DNA of 64,000 nucleotides, taken from assembly GCA_039830025.1 (NCBI GenBank), contig CP140040.1, positions 334,001-398,000 on the forward strand, written 5' to 3'. Source of the stretch: Buchnera aphidicola (Kaburagia rhusicola ensigallis) (GTDB lineage Bacteria; Pseudomonadota; Gammaproteobacteria; Enterobacterales; Enterobacteriaceae). Position numbers and translations under genes: made by a program. Numbering within the stretch: position 1 is the stretch's first letter; every line of letters starts with the position of its first letter. The notes under the pieces are model-generated. The model was not told where the DNA came from. It saw only the letters and a program-made list of their open reading frames with translations, and searched no databases. Below are positions 39,585-50,085 of this stretch, in pieces.

Positions 39585-40385
39585 ATGTTTTTCGTAGATT
39601 CGCATTGTCATATTGACCTATTAAATTATCATAATTTACATTCAGGAATAGAAGATGTATTAAAAAAAGCTGCCGAAAATAATGTTAAATTATTATTGAC
39701 AGTATCAACGTCTATTAAAAATTTTAATTATATAAAAAATTTTATAAAAAATAGTAAAAATGTTTTATTATCTTGTGGAATTCATCCATTATATCTTAAT
39801 CAAAATCAAAACGAAATAAAACAATTAGAATTACTTTCTAACATTAAACAAGTAATTGCTATAGGAGAAACTGGATTAGATTATTACTATCAAAAAAATA
39901 ACTGTAAAGCTCAAAAATTATCATTTCGACAACATATTCGTATTGCAATTAAACTGAATAAACCATTATTAATACATACTAGATGTGCAATTGACGATAC
40001 AATCACCATCTTGAAAGAAGAAAAAGCAGAAAAATGTATAGGAATTATGCATTCTTTTACTGAAAACACCCATTACGCAAGAAAATTATTAGATATGGGA
40101 TTTTATATTTCTTTTTCTGGTATCGTAACATTTAAAAATTCTGAAAACATACGCGAAGTTGCACAATTTGTACCCTTAGATCGAATATTGTTAGAAACTG
40201 ATTCTCCATATTTAACACCCGCACCAAACCGAGGAAAAGAAAATCAACCAGCTTTTTTATATTATATAGCAAAAACAATTTCTGAATTAAAGAAAGTAGA
40301 TACTAAAACCCTAGCTAATAATACTACACAAAATTTTTTAAAACTATTCCGATTAAACAAAAAATTATTCAAATACATTTCATGA
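39585..40385 (+). CDS. ycfH: TatD-family metal-dependent hydrolase (YcfH-like)
   Basis: Member of the TatD DNase family; E. coli YcfH has 265 residues, here 266. The metal ligands are visible: DSHCHID at the N-terminus, the Glu in IGETGLDYYY, His in LIHTRCA and in IMHSFT, and Asp in LLETDSPYLTP. NRGKENQPAF is a family signature. Family members act as DNA exonucleases; the exact substrate here is not known. It follows holB after 26 bases, as in E. coli. Confidence 0.93.
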   Translation: MFFVDSHCHIDLLNYHNLHSGIEDVLKKAAENNVKLLLTVSTSIKNFNYIKNFIKNSKNVLLSCGIHPLYLNQNQNEIKQLELLSNIKQVIAIGETGLDYYYQKNNCKAQKLSFRQHIRIAIKLNKPLLIHTRCAIDDTITILKEEKAEKCIGIMHSFTENTHYARKLLDMGFYISFSGIVTFKNSENIREVAQFVPLDRILLETDSPYLTPAPNRGKENQPAFLYYIAKTISELKKVDTKTLANNTTQNFLKLFRLNKKLFKYIS

Positions 40386-40524
40386 ACTATTATATAATAA
40401 TTGAACACGTGATGTCATTTAATAACTAATATTCTAATAATAATATTTATATAAATATATAGAATTAAAAAAATTTTATTTGAAAATGTTTATACACAAT
40501 CAATTTCATAGGAAATTAAAATAT

Positions 40525-41958
40525 ATGTTTAAAAATATATTTTCAAATTTACAGAAAATAGGTAAATCATTAATGTTACCAGTATCTGTACTCCCTATCG
40601 CTGGAATACTACTAGGAATTGGATCTGCAAATTTTTATGTTATTCCACACGTTATTTCTAAAATCATGGCAGAAGCAGGGGGATCAGTATTTTCTAACAT
40701 GCCTTTAATTTTTGCCATCGGAATAGCTTTAGGTTTTACTAAAAACGATGGAGTATCTGCTTTAGCAGCAGTAATTTCTTATGGAATCATGACTCATACG
40801 TTTTCGTTAATGATTCCATTTTTTCTAAAAGCATCAATTTTAGAAACAAGCAACAAACATTTACTAGATACTGGAATATTAGGAGGTATTATCGCTGGTA
40901 CTATTTCTGCATATATGTTTAACAAATTTTATCGTATTCAACTTCCAGAATATTTAGGTTTTTTTTCTGGAAAACGCTTCGTTCCAATTATTTCAGGCTT
41001 ATCAGCTATTATAATGGGTTTAATTTTATCACTCATATGGCCACCTATAGGAAATACAATAAAAATATTTTCTGAATGGGCAGCGTATCAAAATCCAACA
41101 CTAGCTTTTGGAATATATGGTACAATAGAACGTGCTTTAGTACCATTTGGATTACACCATATATGGAATGTTCCTTTTCAAATGCAAATAGGAGAATATA
41201 GTAATTCTATAGGACAAACATTTCATGGAGATATTGCTAGATATATGGCAGGTGATACTACAGCTGGAAAATTGTCGGGAGGATTTATATTCAAAATGTA
41301 CGGTATCCCTGCTGCAGCACTAGCAATATGGCGGTGCTCTTACAAACATAATAGAGCAAAAATAGGAGGAATTATGATTTCTGGAGCATTAACTGCTTTT
41401 TTAACAGGAATTACAGAACCAATTGAATTTTCATTTATATTAGTAGCTCCTATATTATATGTAATTCATTCTATTTTAGCTGGCTTAGCTTTTCCTATTT
41501 GTATTTGGTTAGACATGAGATCAGGTACTAGTTTTTCTCATGGATTAATTGATTTTATAGTATTAAGTGGCAACAGCCATAATTTATGGCTATTTCCTAT
41601 TATAGGAATACTATATGGTTTTCTCTATTACATTATTTTTTATCTAATCATAATTAAGTTAAATTTACCTACACCAGGAAGAGAAAACTCTGAAACAATA
41701 TTATTACAAAAAAATACACAAGAAATAGCGCCATTGTTAATATCTGCTTTAGGAGGAAAAAACAATATTACTTTCTTAGATGCTTGTATTACTCGATTAC
41801 GCATTACAGTAGCTGACGTATCTAAAGTGAATGTGCAGAAAATAAAAAATCTTGGATCTTCTGGAGTTATCATTTCAGGATTAGGAATACAAATTGTATT
41901 TGGAACTAAATCAGATAATATAAAAACAGAAATAGATAATTATATCTTAAATAATTAA
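40525..41958 (+). CDS. ptsG: PTS glucose-specific EIICB component
   Basis: Imports and phosphorylates glucose at the inner membrane, with phosphate from EIIA-Glc encoded elsewhere. The ATG at 40525 ([20 protein letters not shown]) gives 477 residues, the E. coli length; the frame is open to 40480. The IIC part (about 1-390) has the membrane helices and [10 protein letters not shown]. The IIB part carries the phosphorylated Cys in [10 protein letters not shown] near residue 421. This is the main sugar entry visible in the window, feeding zwf and pykA. Confidence 0.96.
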   Translation: MFKNIFSNLQKIGKSLMLPVSVLPIAGILLGIGSANFYVIPHVISKIMAEAGGSVFSNMPLIFAIGIALGFTKNDGVSALAAVISYGIMTHTFSLMIPFFLKASILETSNKHLLDTGILGGIIAGTISAYMFNKFYRIQLPEYLGFFSGKRFVPIISGLSAIIMGLILSLIWPPIGNTIKIFSEWAAYQNPTLAFGIYGTIERALVPFGLHHIWNVPFQMQIGEYSNSIGQTFHGDIARYMAGDTTAGKLSGGFIFKMYGIPAAALAIWRCSYKHNRAKIGGIMISGALTAFLTGITEPIEFSFILVAPILYVIHSILAGLAFPICIWLDMRSGTSFSHGLIDFIVLSGNSHNLWLFPIIGILYGFLYYIIFYLIIIKLNLPTPGRENSETILLQKNTQEIAPLLISALGGKNNITFLDACITRLRITVADVSKVNVQKIKNLGSSGVIISGLGIQIVFGTKSDNIKTEIDNYILNN

Positions 41959-42061
41959 TATACTGAAAATAAAAAACTGAAATCTAATTTCAGATATTTA
42001 TTCCTTACCTCTAACATATAATTATAAAATTGTAATGATATTTTTTAAAAGGTATATTGAT

Positions 42062-42409
42062 GTGAATATTAAAAGCGTATTTAGTCAAATAATAGAGAAA
42101 AACGTTGACTCGAAAATAATTTATAAAGATAAAAATGTCACTGCTTTTCACGATATTAAGCCACTAGCACCTGTGCATATACTAGTAGTTTCAAATGAAT
42201 TAATTAAATCTACTAATGACATTAGTGAAAAAAATAAAGATATACTAGGACATATGTTGTATTCAGCAATTATATTAGCTAAAAAGTTTAAAATCAATAA
42301 AACTGGATATCGCATGATAATTAATTGTAATGAACATGGTGGACAAGAAATTTTTCACTTACATTTACACTTATTAGGAGGAAAAAAATTAGGAAAAATG
42401 ACTTCTTAA
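42062..42409 (+). CDS. hinT: HIT-family purine nucleoside phosphoramidase
   Basis: Hydrolyses adenosine phosphoramidates. The GTG at 42062 has an AAAAGG site 9 bases upstream and gives 115 residues (119 in E. coli), starting like the family with SVFSQIIEK. The frame also opens at an ATG at 42035. The histidine triad HLHLHLLGG is near the C-terminus, and NCNEHGGQEIFH precedes it. Catalytic residues are intact. It precedes lpoB, as in E. coli. Confidence 0.92.
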   Translation: MNIKSVFSQIIEKNVDSKIIYKDKNVTAFHDIKPLAPVHILVVSNELIKSTNDISEKNKDILGHMLYSAIILAKKFKINKTGYRMIINCNEHGGQEIFHLHLHLLGGKKLGKMTS

Positions 42410-42464
42410 AAAATTAATTATCAAAAATAATTACATCACTAAAATAATTATAAAGGAGCTTTTA

Positions 42465-43022
42465 ATAAAAATCATATACATATTAATATTATTATCTACA
42501 TTAATACTAACTGATTGTAATTTTTTATTTAAAAATAATTTTTTAAAAGATAGAAATCATACAAAATTTTTACTAAAAAAACATGTATTTATTGATTTAT
42601 TAAATTTTGAAAAAGTATTGAAAAACAATATATTAAAAAAAATAAAAGTTATTAATATACCTTTTCAAGATAATTTAATACTTGTAAATGAAGTTAATAA
42701 CAATACTATTTATGAAATAAACACAAATAAAATTCAAAATATATTTATTAATTTTTTTAATAAAGAAATTTCTTGTTTTAGCGTAACTCAAAAAGATAAT
42801 ATTGAAAAAGCTAAACAAGATTTAAACATTTCTTCTACAGATATATTAATTAATAGAAACAAAGCATTAATGTTAGCTAAAAAAATAAATGTAAATTATT
42901 TATTATACAATTCTATATATGAAAAATATAAAAAATTATATGTTCAATTACAAATCATTTTAGTGAATTCTAAAGAAATTTTTTTAGAAGACAACATATT
43001 AATAGGAAAACTTGAAAATTAA
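42465..43022 (+). CDS. lpoB: Penicillin-binding protein activator LpoB, apparent AUA start
   Basis: Outer-membrane lipoprotein that activates PBP1b. The C-terminal domain is clear: LVNEVNNNTIYEINTNKIQN matches E. coli LVDSVNNRTNGSLNAAEATE, followed by FSVTQKDNIEKAKQDLNIS. No ATG, GTG or TTG gives the signal peptide. The frame upstream reads I-KIIYILILLSTLILTDC from an ATA at 42465, six bases after a perfect AAAGGAG site (42452-42458). This strongly suggests an AUA start or a recent ATG loss. The lipobox LTDC has Asp before Cys, which is unusual. The long proline-rich linker of E. coli is shortened. TTG at 42618 would drop the lipid anchor. Confidence 0.8.
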   Translation: MKIIYILILLSTLILTDCNFLFKNNFLKDRNHTKFLLKKHVFIDLLNFEKVLKNNILKKIKVINIPFQDNLILVNEVNNNTIYEINTNKIQNIFINFFNKEISCFSVTQKDNIEKAKQDLNISSTDILINRNKALMLAKKINVNYLLYNSIYEKYKKLYVQLQIILVNSKEIFLEDNILIGKLEN

Positions 43023-43502
43023 TTTTTTTATTAATTTAATATTTGCTTTATATAATAAGTGTTTCAACCTACTTGTAAAATTCAAAAAATGGTAATACTA
43101 ATAAAAATTTTAATATACTAAAATAGATAAAATATACAATATGTATAATATATATTTAATAGAATTAATATAAATATACAAGTATCATTTTATATTGGAA
43201 AGTTTTTAGATAAATAAACTCATCTTAACCAAATAATAAGTATCATACTATTATTGAAAAACAATTGTTTATTTTTTAATATATACATTTAAGTATGCAA
43301 AATATTAAAGTTCTAATGGAATTATATTTGTTATATTACAATTTTTTATATTCACTCCAAATGTCAACATTATGATATTACAAACATTAATTTAAAAGTA
43401 TTTTAATTATTCCATCAAGTTAAAAAAAATCAAATTTAGTTTTCTATTCGCGATGCATTTTTATGTTTAACGTACGTTAAAACATATATTTTTAAAAATA
43501 GA
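43023..43502. other. Convergent spacer, lpoB / asnS
   Basis: The 480 bases hold no supported gene. In E. coli, thiK and nagZ follow lpoB; neither is recognisable. A 16-bp palindrome lies at 43466-43481, near the asnS end. Confidence 0.5.
43466..43481. terminator. 16-bp perfect palindrome near the end of asnS
   Basis: TTTAACGTACGTTAAA is its own reverse complement, with a further TATG/CATA pairing outside across a one-base bulge. It lies 21 bases beyond the asnS stop, between convergent genes. On the plus strand it is followed by ATATTTTTAAAA. A terminator is the simplest reading; a protein-binding site is possible. Confidence 0.45.
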
Positions 43503-44903
43503 CTAAATACTAATATTATTTACAGTTCTAGGAAAAGGACATACATCTCTAATGTTTTTAACTCCAATTATATATGATAAAAAACGTTCAAAACCTAATC
43601 CAAATCCTGCATGCGGGACAGTTCCATATTTACGAAGATCTCTATACCACCAATAACTCTCTTTATTTAAACCAAATTCAGAAAATCTTTTATCTAAAAT
43701 ATCTAGTTTTTCTTCTCTCTCAGACCCTCCTAAAATTTCTCCAATTTTAGGTACTAATAAATCCATTGCTGCAACAGTTTTTTCATTTTTATTTAACTTC
43801 ATATAAAAAGCTTTAATAGACCTAGGGTAATTTATAATTATAACTGGACAACCAAAATACTGTTCTACAATATATTTTTCATGTTCTGATGATAAATCCA
43901 TTTCTAAAAATATTGAATTTAAAGAAAATTGTCCCGATTTTTTTAAAATATTTATAACTTCTTCATATTCTATTTGAACAAATTTTCTTTTTAAAAATTT
44001 TTGTAATCGAGATATAATATCTATATCTACAGTTTTTTTAAAAAATTCAATATCTATTAAGCATTTATCTAAAATATTATTCACTGCATTTTTTAACATC
44101 TCCTCAGAAAATGCAATTAAATCGTTTAATATAAAAAAAGCAGTTTCTACTTCCAACATCCAAAATTCAGCAAGATGCCTACTAGTATTAGAGTTTTCCG
44201 CTCTAAACGTCGGACCAAAAGAATAAACTTTTGACAATGCACATGCATACGCTTCTAAATTTAATTGACCAGAAACACTTAAAAAACTTTCTCTTCCAAA
44301 AAAATCTTTTTTAAAATTTACATTTGAACCATCAGTCTTAGAAAGATTAGAAAAATCAAGTGTAGATACTTTAAACATATCACCACACCCTTCGGCATTT
44401 AATCCTGTAATAATAGGCGTTGCGATCCAATAATATTCTTTTTGATATAAAAATTGATGTAAAGTTTGAAATAAACAGTTTCTAATCCTAGATATAGAAC
44501 CAATAAAATTTGTCCGTGGTCTTAAATGAGAATATTGTCTTAAATGTTCAATAGTATGTTTTTTAGATGACATGGGATAACTTGAAGGATCGTCAACTAA
44601 TCCAACTATTTTTATTGTTTTTGCATTAATTTCATATAATTGATTTTTTTTTAGCGATTGTATTAACATACCATGTACAACTATTGAACACCCAACTGTT
44701 AATTTCATAATATCTTGATAAAAATTAAATAAAGAACAATGAACTACAATTTGTATTGTATTAAAACAAGATCCATCATACAAATCAATAAAAGAAATAC
44801 CAGATTTGGAATTTCTTCTATGTTTTACCCATCCTCTTACACTAATAAGTGCATTTTTTTTTATTTTATTATGATATATATCAGATACAGAAACTATATC
44901 CAT
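43503..44903 (-). CDS. asnS: Asparagine--tRNA ligase
   Basis: Class IIb synthetase charging tRNA-Asn. It has 466 residues, as in E. coli. The N-terminal OB-fold (about 1-110) includes VRGWVKHRRNSKSGISFIDL. Motif 2 is FGPTFRAENSNTSRHLAEFW and motif 3 is GFGLGFERFLSYI. GGSEREEKLD and YGTVPHAGFG are conserved substrate-binding segments. It follows pncB on the same strand after 46 bases. Confidence 0.96.
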   Translation of the reverse strand: MDIVSVSDIYHNKIKKNALISVRGWVKHRRNSKSGISFIDLYDGSCFNTIQIVVHCSLFNFYQDIMKLTVGCSIVVHGMLIQSLKKNQLYEINAKTIKIVGLVDDPSSYPMSSKKHTIEHLRQYSHLRPRTNFIGSISRIRNCLFQTLHQFLYQKEYYWIATPIITGLNAEGCGDMFKVSTLDFSNLSKTDGSNVNFKKDFFGRESFLSVSGQLNLEAYACALSKVYSFGPTFRAENSNTSRHLAEFWMLEVETAFFILNDLIAFSEEMLKNAVNNILDKCLIDIEFFKKTVDIDIISRLQKFLKRKFVQIEYEEVINILKKSGQFSLNSIFLEMDLSSEHEKYIVEQYFGCPVIIINYPRSIKAFYMKLNKNEKTVAAMDLLVPKIGEILGGSEREEKLDILDKRFSEFGLNKESYWWYRDLRKYGTVPHAGFGLGFERFLSYIIGVKNIRDVCPFPRTVNNISI

Positions 44904-44949
44904 GACGTTATCCTCAATAATTATATGAAATTATTTAAAAAAAATTATT

Positions 44950-46140
44950 TTATTTTAAGCTGAAAGCTTTTTTTAAATTTTTCATAAATAATTTATTAAA
45001 ACAAACTATTTTTTCTGGACTGTCTGAAAGTTTAGCTACCGGTTTACCATTACACTCTATTAATTTAATGACAATATTTAAAGGATTTACATTAGGAATG
45101 TCACAAGTTAATTTTGTTCCTATACCAAATATTGTATTGATTTTTTTATTAAAAAATTGAAATAAACGCACTATTGTTTTAAAATCTAAACTATCTGAAA
45201 ATAACAGTGTTTTTTTTGATGGATTTATTCCAAGTTTTTCATAATGACTAATGGCTTTTTTTCCCCATTGAAATGGATCACCAGAGTCATGTCTTAATCC
45301 TTCGTAATCATTTGCTAAATCAAAACTAAAATCTTTTAAAAAAGAATCCATAGAAATACAATCTGTTAAAGCAATACCTAAATATTCTTTGTACTGAAGC
45401 AACCATGTTTTTAAAGCGATTTTTTGACTATTTTCTAAAATAGGACTAATTTGCTGATGTGCTTGAAACCATTCATGAGATTGAGTACCTACAGGATTCA
45501 TTCCAAACATTTTAGAAAAATGATAATTACTTGATCCAATTAACCATGGAAAATTCATTTTTAAAAATTTAATTATAGAAAAATGAATGTCATATGAAAA
45601 CCTTCTGCGAGTTCCAAAATCTATTATTTTTAATTTAGATATATCTAAATTTTTAGTTATTTTATGAAAATGAGTAATCTTTTTTTTTAAATAATTTAAA
45701 GCAATGCGTGATGTGACATTAGGCGATGTATTTTTATGAACTATTTCACTTATCAACGATAACAACGGAACCTCCCATAATATCACATCTTTCCATAATC
45801 CATGTATGTAAATACATAATTTTCCATTCTTATTACAAACATTCACTTGTGAAAGATTATATCGAAAATCTTTTAACCACAGCAAATATTCTTTTTTAAA
45901 AAAAGGAAGAGAAGACATATATATGTATTCATCATTAGTAAGATATAAATTAGTAGCCATCATTTCAATTTGATTAATCAACATTTTAGAATAATTTCCA
46001 AAAACATTGATACCTCGACATATAAATTTTGCAGATACAGTAACATTTTGGTAATAATAAAACACAACTTGTTGCATATGAAATTTGTAAGCATCGGTGT
46101 CTAAAAAAGTTTTTAATATTGGATAATTATATTTCTTCAT
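44950..46140 (-). CDS. pncB: Nicotinate phosphoribosyltransferase
   Basis: First step of NAD salvage from nicotinate, using PRPP and ATP. It has 396 residues against 400 in E. coli. The phosphorylated His is in [13 protein letters not shown] near residue 216. [12 protein letters not shown] at the N-terminus and [16 protein letters not shown] in the C-terminal half are conserved. [10 protein letters not shown] binds phosphate. Retention suggests that NAD is made from a precursor supplied by the host. In E. coli it is also next to asnS. Confidence 0.95.
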   Translation of the reverse strand: MKKYNYPILKTFLDTDAYKFHMQQVVFYYYQNVTVSAKFICRGINVFGNYSKMLINQIEMMATNLYLTNDEYIYMSSLPFFKKEYLLWLKDFRYNLSQVNVCNKNGKLCIYIHGLWKDVILWEVPLLSLISEIVHKNTSPNVTSRIALNYLKKKITHFHKITKNLDISKLKIIDFGTRRRFSYDIHFSIIKFLKMNFPWLIGSSNYHFSKMFGMNPVGTQSHEWFQAHQQISPILENSQKIALKTWLLQYKEYLGIALTDCISMDSFLKDFSFDLANDYEGLRHDSGDPFQWGKKAISHYEKLGINPSKKTLLFSDSLDFKTIVRLFQFFNKKINTIFGIGTKLTCDIPNVNPLNIVIKLIECNGKPVAKLSDSPEKIVCFNKLFMKNLKKAFSLK

Positions 46141-47065
46141 ATTATGTTTGATGCATATTGTTGTAATTAATAAATTTTAAAAATCATAATGTATTAACAA
46201 TACATATTACACTTATATTTTTCCAAAATATGAATATATATATAAAAATTGTTGAAATGTTTAATTAAATATAAAAATAATACTATGAAATATAACTATT
46301 AATATGTACTATCTTTAAAACGTATACATAATTTTAAGTATTTATATTGTATAATTTAATTAATAATATATTATTCTCATTCTATTAGAAATCATGTTTA
46401 TTACATATTTCAATAAATAGTTAAAAAAATGTGATAATAATTATAAAAAAGAACTATAAAAATATCTTGCATTTAATAGCAAAATTCAAAAATGAAATAT
46501 ATACTAATAACTTAAAAAAATTAATTTTAAAACAGCAATAAAAAAATCAATGCAAAAAATAAAATATCCTATTTTAATAGATCTTTCCACCGACTTTGAG
46601 AAATAAAAAATTTATCTTTATAACAATATAGTTAAATAATTAATGATTACAATATAACAAAGACTAATATCACTAAAATGGTTATTCTTAGTAAAACAAA
46701 ACGTATTCATTAGCTTTAGTAAGAACTATGTTTAGAAATATATTTTGTTTAATTAGAACTTACATTAGCATATAAAACTTAAAATTTATAAATATTATAT
46801 AACATTTATAAATTAGTTGTTCGCAGCTATTATTAAAGAACTGACACTAAATGAAACATGAATTGTGAAATATCTCGTTGTAATTAAACATTATTCGTAC
46901 TTTCAAATTCACAATAATTAACAAAAATATGTCATTCAATACAACAACTTATTTTCATAATTAACATAGTATAAATCTAATATTTATAAAAATTTTTCTA
47001 TCACTCATACATTTCATAACACATTTCGAATTATTATCAAAAAGTACAATCTAAAGAAGGTAATC
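46141..47065. other. 925-base spacer, pncB / uup; region of lost pepN, pyrD, zapC, rlmL
   Basis: This is the longest spacer. In E. coli, pepN, pyrD, zapC, ycbX and rlmL lie between pncB and uup. I find no recognisable piece of any of them in the six frames. An AAGAAGGTAA ribosome-binding site lies just before 47066 for uup. Otherwise I see only A/T-rich sequence. Confidence 0.5.
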
Positions 47066-48961
47066 ATGTCACTAGTATATGTACAAAACGCAACTTTTTT
47101 ACTTAATCAAGTTAAATTACTAAATGATGTAAGTTTTCAAATTAAAGAAAAAGAACGAATTTGTTTAGTAGGAAATAATGGAACTGGGAAATCTACTTTC
47201 CTCAATATTATTGCAAAAATAGAAACATTAGACAATGGCATTATTACATACAAAAAAAATATAAAAATAAAATATTTAGAACAAAATATTGTTTACAATA
47301 GCAATAAATCTATTTACGAATTTATTTGCGAAGGTATTACACATGAATCTCAATATTTAAAAGACTATTTTCGCATTTTGCATCATTTAAAATTTATGAC
47401 ATCTTTAAATAATTCGCAAAAATTAATCCAATTGAAAAAAATATTTGATACAAAAAAATTATGGGATAAAAAGAAAAAAATTGACGATATTATCAACTAT
47501 TTTGGATTGAATAGTCATGCTATGTTATCTTCACTTTCTGGAGGACTGCTAAGAAAAATAGAACTCGGAAAAATATTAGTAAGTGAACCTGACTTAATAA
47601 TATTAGACGAACCTACAAATCATTTAGATATAATTACTATTCATTGGCTAGAAAAATTTTTAACAACACATCTTATTAGTGTATTATTTGTATCTCATGA
47701 CCGATCATTTATAAACCAAGTATCAACTAGAATTATTCATTTAAATTCTGGAAGTTTAATTTCATGGACAGGAGATTATGATTCTTTTTTAAATAATCAA
47801 TCTAATAATAGATATATAAATGCAGTAAAAAAAATAAAATTTGAAAAAAAATTAGATAAAGAAAAATTATGGGCTAATAGTGGAGTGAAAGCACGATCTA
47901 CGAAAAATGAAAGCCGAATGAAACAATTACAAAAAATGATAAACGAAAGTAAACTTAGTAAACCCATTATGAAAACAACAAAAATTGTTATCAATGAAGA
48001 TAATTATTCAGGTCGCTTATTTTTTAAACTAAAAGAAGTATGTTTCAATTCAAATCAAATGATTTTAATTAATAGTTTCTCTGATATTGTACAAAGAGGT
48101 GAAAAAATTGCGTTAATTGGAATAAATGGAAGTGGAAAAAGCACACTATTAAAATTAATTGTAGGAGAATTAAAACCAAATAGTGGAAGTATTGATTTTA
48201 ATTCTAACGTTAAAACAGCATATTTTGATCAAAAACGAGTCAAAATTAATCTTGACAAAACTGTCTTAGATAACTTATCTCATGAAAAAAATGAAATTAC
48301 CATTAACAATAAAAAATATCATAAATTAAAATATTTAGAACAATTTTCATTTCCAAAAGAAAAAATTAAATTAAAAGCTAGAGTCCTATCAGGAGGAGAA
48401 ATAAATAAACTACTGTTGGCAAAATTATTTTTAAAAAAAAGTAACGTTTTAATACTGGACGAACCAACGAATGATTTAGATTTAGAGTCATTACAAAACC
48501 TAGAAATTGCATTAAAAAAATACAAAGGAGTAATACTTCTAGTCAGTCATGATCAAAAATTTATTCAACAAGTAGCTAACAAATATTGGTGTTTTAAAAA
48601 AAACGGACATATTGATAAACATTTAATTTTTCCTGACATAAAAAAATGGAAAAATATTATACCAGAAGTTCAAAATCTTACTTCTTTGCAAAAAACTACT
48701 AATACTATACTAACTAAAAACAAACTAATTTCTAAAATATCAAAAAAAGATTTAAAAAAAGAGCTAAAAAATATGCCAAAAAAAATAGAAAAAATAGAAA
48801 ATTGTATTAATCAATTACAAAACGAAATAAATTCTTCAAATTTTTTTTATTTATCATTAGAAAATAAAAAAGAACTCTTAAATCAATTAAAAAATGCAGA
48901 AATAAATTTAGAAAAACATTTTTTAAAATGGGAATATTTAGAATTAAAAAATAACTTATAA
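47066..48961 (+). CDS. uup: ABC-F family ATPase Uup
   Basis: Soluble ABC-F protein with two ATPase cassettes and no membrane part; E. coli Uup affects precise transposon excision and ribosome function. It has 631 residues against 635. Cassette 1 has Walker A GNNGTGKST, signature LSGGLLRKIELG and Walker B IILDEPTNHLD. Cassette 2 (from about 315) has GINGSGKST, LSGGEINKL and LILDEPTNDLD. A lysine-rich coiled-coil C-terminal domain (about 550-631), which binds DNA in E. coli, is retained. Confidence 0.94.
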   Translation: MSLVYVQNATFLLNQVKLLNDVSFQIKEKERICLVGNNGTGKSTFLNIIAKIETLDNGIITYKKNIKIKYLEQNIVYNSNKSIYEFICEGITHESQYLKDYFRILHHLKFMTSLNNSQKLIQLKKIFDTKKLWDKKKKIDDIINYFGLNSHAMLSSLSGGLLRKIELGKILVSEPDLIILDEPTNHLDIITIHWLEKFLTTHLISVLFVSHDRSFINQVSTRIIHLNSGSLISWTGDYDSFLNNQSNNRYINAVKKIKFEKKLDKEKLWANSGVKARSTKNESRMKQLQKMINESKLSKPIMKTTKIVINEDNYSGRLFFKLKEVCFNSNQMILINSFSDIVQRGEKIALIGINGSGKSTLLKLIVGELKPNSGSIDFNSNVKTAYFDQKRVKINLDKTVLDNLSHEKNEITINNKKYHKLKYLEQFSFPKEKIKLKARVLSGGEINKLLLAKLFLKKSNVLILDEPTNDLDLESLQNLEIALKKYKGVILLVSHDQKFIQQVANKYWCFKKNGHIDKHLIFPDIKKWKNIIPEVQNLTSLQKTTNTILTKNKLISKISKKDLKKELKNMPKKIEKIENCINQLQNEINSSNFFYLSLENKKELLNQLKNAEINLEKHFLKWEYLELKNNL

Positions 48962-49048
48962 ATATTAAATTTCATATCATTAATATAAAACAATCAAAAT
49001 TTTATTGGAAAATAAAATATTTGTAAAAATTTACATAAATATGCCAGC

Positions 49049-49999
49049 TTATACGTTACATCTATAATGGTTGATAATCATGCAATTATATGAACAACAA
49101 TTTTTAAATTCTTTAGAACATTTGATACATTGAATAAATAAATTATGACATGAATTATTATAACAATTCTTGTATACGTCACAATACTTTTCGCATTGAG
49201 AACACTTAGATAGAATATCATGCGATACTATTTCACTTATTCTTTCATCAAAAACAAAATTCTTTCCTTTAAAAAGCACTGGTAAACAATTTTTTTTAGC
49301 ATCATTAACATATCCAATAATTCCTCCTTTTATTTGGTACACATATTTAAATCCGTTATACATCATCCAAGATGATGCTTTTTCACACCGAATTCCTCCA
49401 GTACAATAAATTACGATGTGTTCATTTTTTTTATGCTGTAAAACACTAACAATTTCTTTTAATTGTCTTCTAAAAGTATTTACCGGAATATTAATTGCTC
49501 TTTCAAAGTGACCAATTTTGTATTCATAATGATTTCGTATATCTAAAAATATTACGTTATTTTTATTTAACATATTATTCACATCTATAGATTCTAAATA
49601 TACTCCATCATAATGTACATGATGCAACTCTTTACATAAATTGTCCGCAAGAATTGTTTTTTTGACTTTTATACGTAATACCCAAAAAGACTGTTTATTA
49701 TCTAATGACCTATTAATATATACATTTTTTAAATCATTAGAATATGTACGAATGAAACGTTTTACATTATCATATACGTTATTAGGAATACTAATTTGTG
49801 CATTAATTCCTTCTCTAGCTATATATATTCTACCAAAAACATTAAAATTGTATAAAGTTATATACCAATCCTTTCTAAATATTTGAGTATTCATTATAGG
49901 AAAATATTTATAAAAAGAAATTGTAATACGGGGGACATTATCACATAACATCTTGCTTTTTAATTCTTTATTAGAAATAACATTGTGTAAAATAACCAT
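49049..49999 (-). CDS. trhO: tRNA uridine 34 hydroxylase (YceA/TrhO)
   Basis: Oxygen-dependent hydroxylation of U34 in certain tRNAs, a step towards 5-carboxymethoxyuridine. It has 316 residues against 350 in E. coli. The N-terminal domain includes VFGRIYIAREGINAQISIP. The rhodanese-like domain has the active Cys in YCTGGIRCEKAS near residue 200. A C-terminal Cys cluster (CSQCEKYC, CIKC, NCC) probably binds metal. The basic tail of the E. coli protein is missing. The symbol follows current usage; older annotation calls it yceA. Confidence 0.92.
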   Translation of the reverse strand: MVILHNVISNKELKSKMLCDNVPRITISFYKYFPIMNTQIFRKDWYITLYNFNVFGRIYIAREGINAQISIPNNVYDNVKRFIRTYSNDLKNVYINRSLDNKQSFWVLRIKVKKTILADNLCKELHHVHYDGVYLESIDVNNMLNKNNVIFLDIRNHYEYKIGHFERAINIPVNTFRRQLKEIVSVLQHKKNEHIVIYCTGGIRCEKASSWMMYNGFKYVYQIKGGIIGYVNDAKKNCLPVLFKGKNFVFDERISEIVSHDILSKCSQCEKYCDVYKNCYNNSCHNLFIQCIKCSKEFKNCCSYNCMIINHYRCNV

Positions 50000-50085
50000 T
50001 TACATAATTTCTCCTATGTTTACATAATACAACATTTAAAAAATGAAATTTTAAATTAATGGACATTTATATAACATAGCATATA

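Noticed and set aside
42618..43022. LpoB starting at TTG 42618
   Set aside because: This would remove the signal peptide and lipid Cys that are clearly encoded upstream behind a strong ribosome-binding site.
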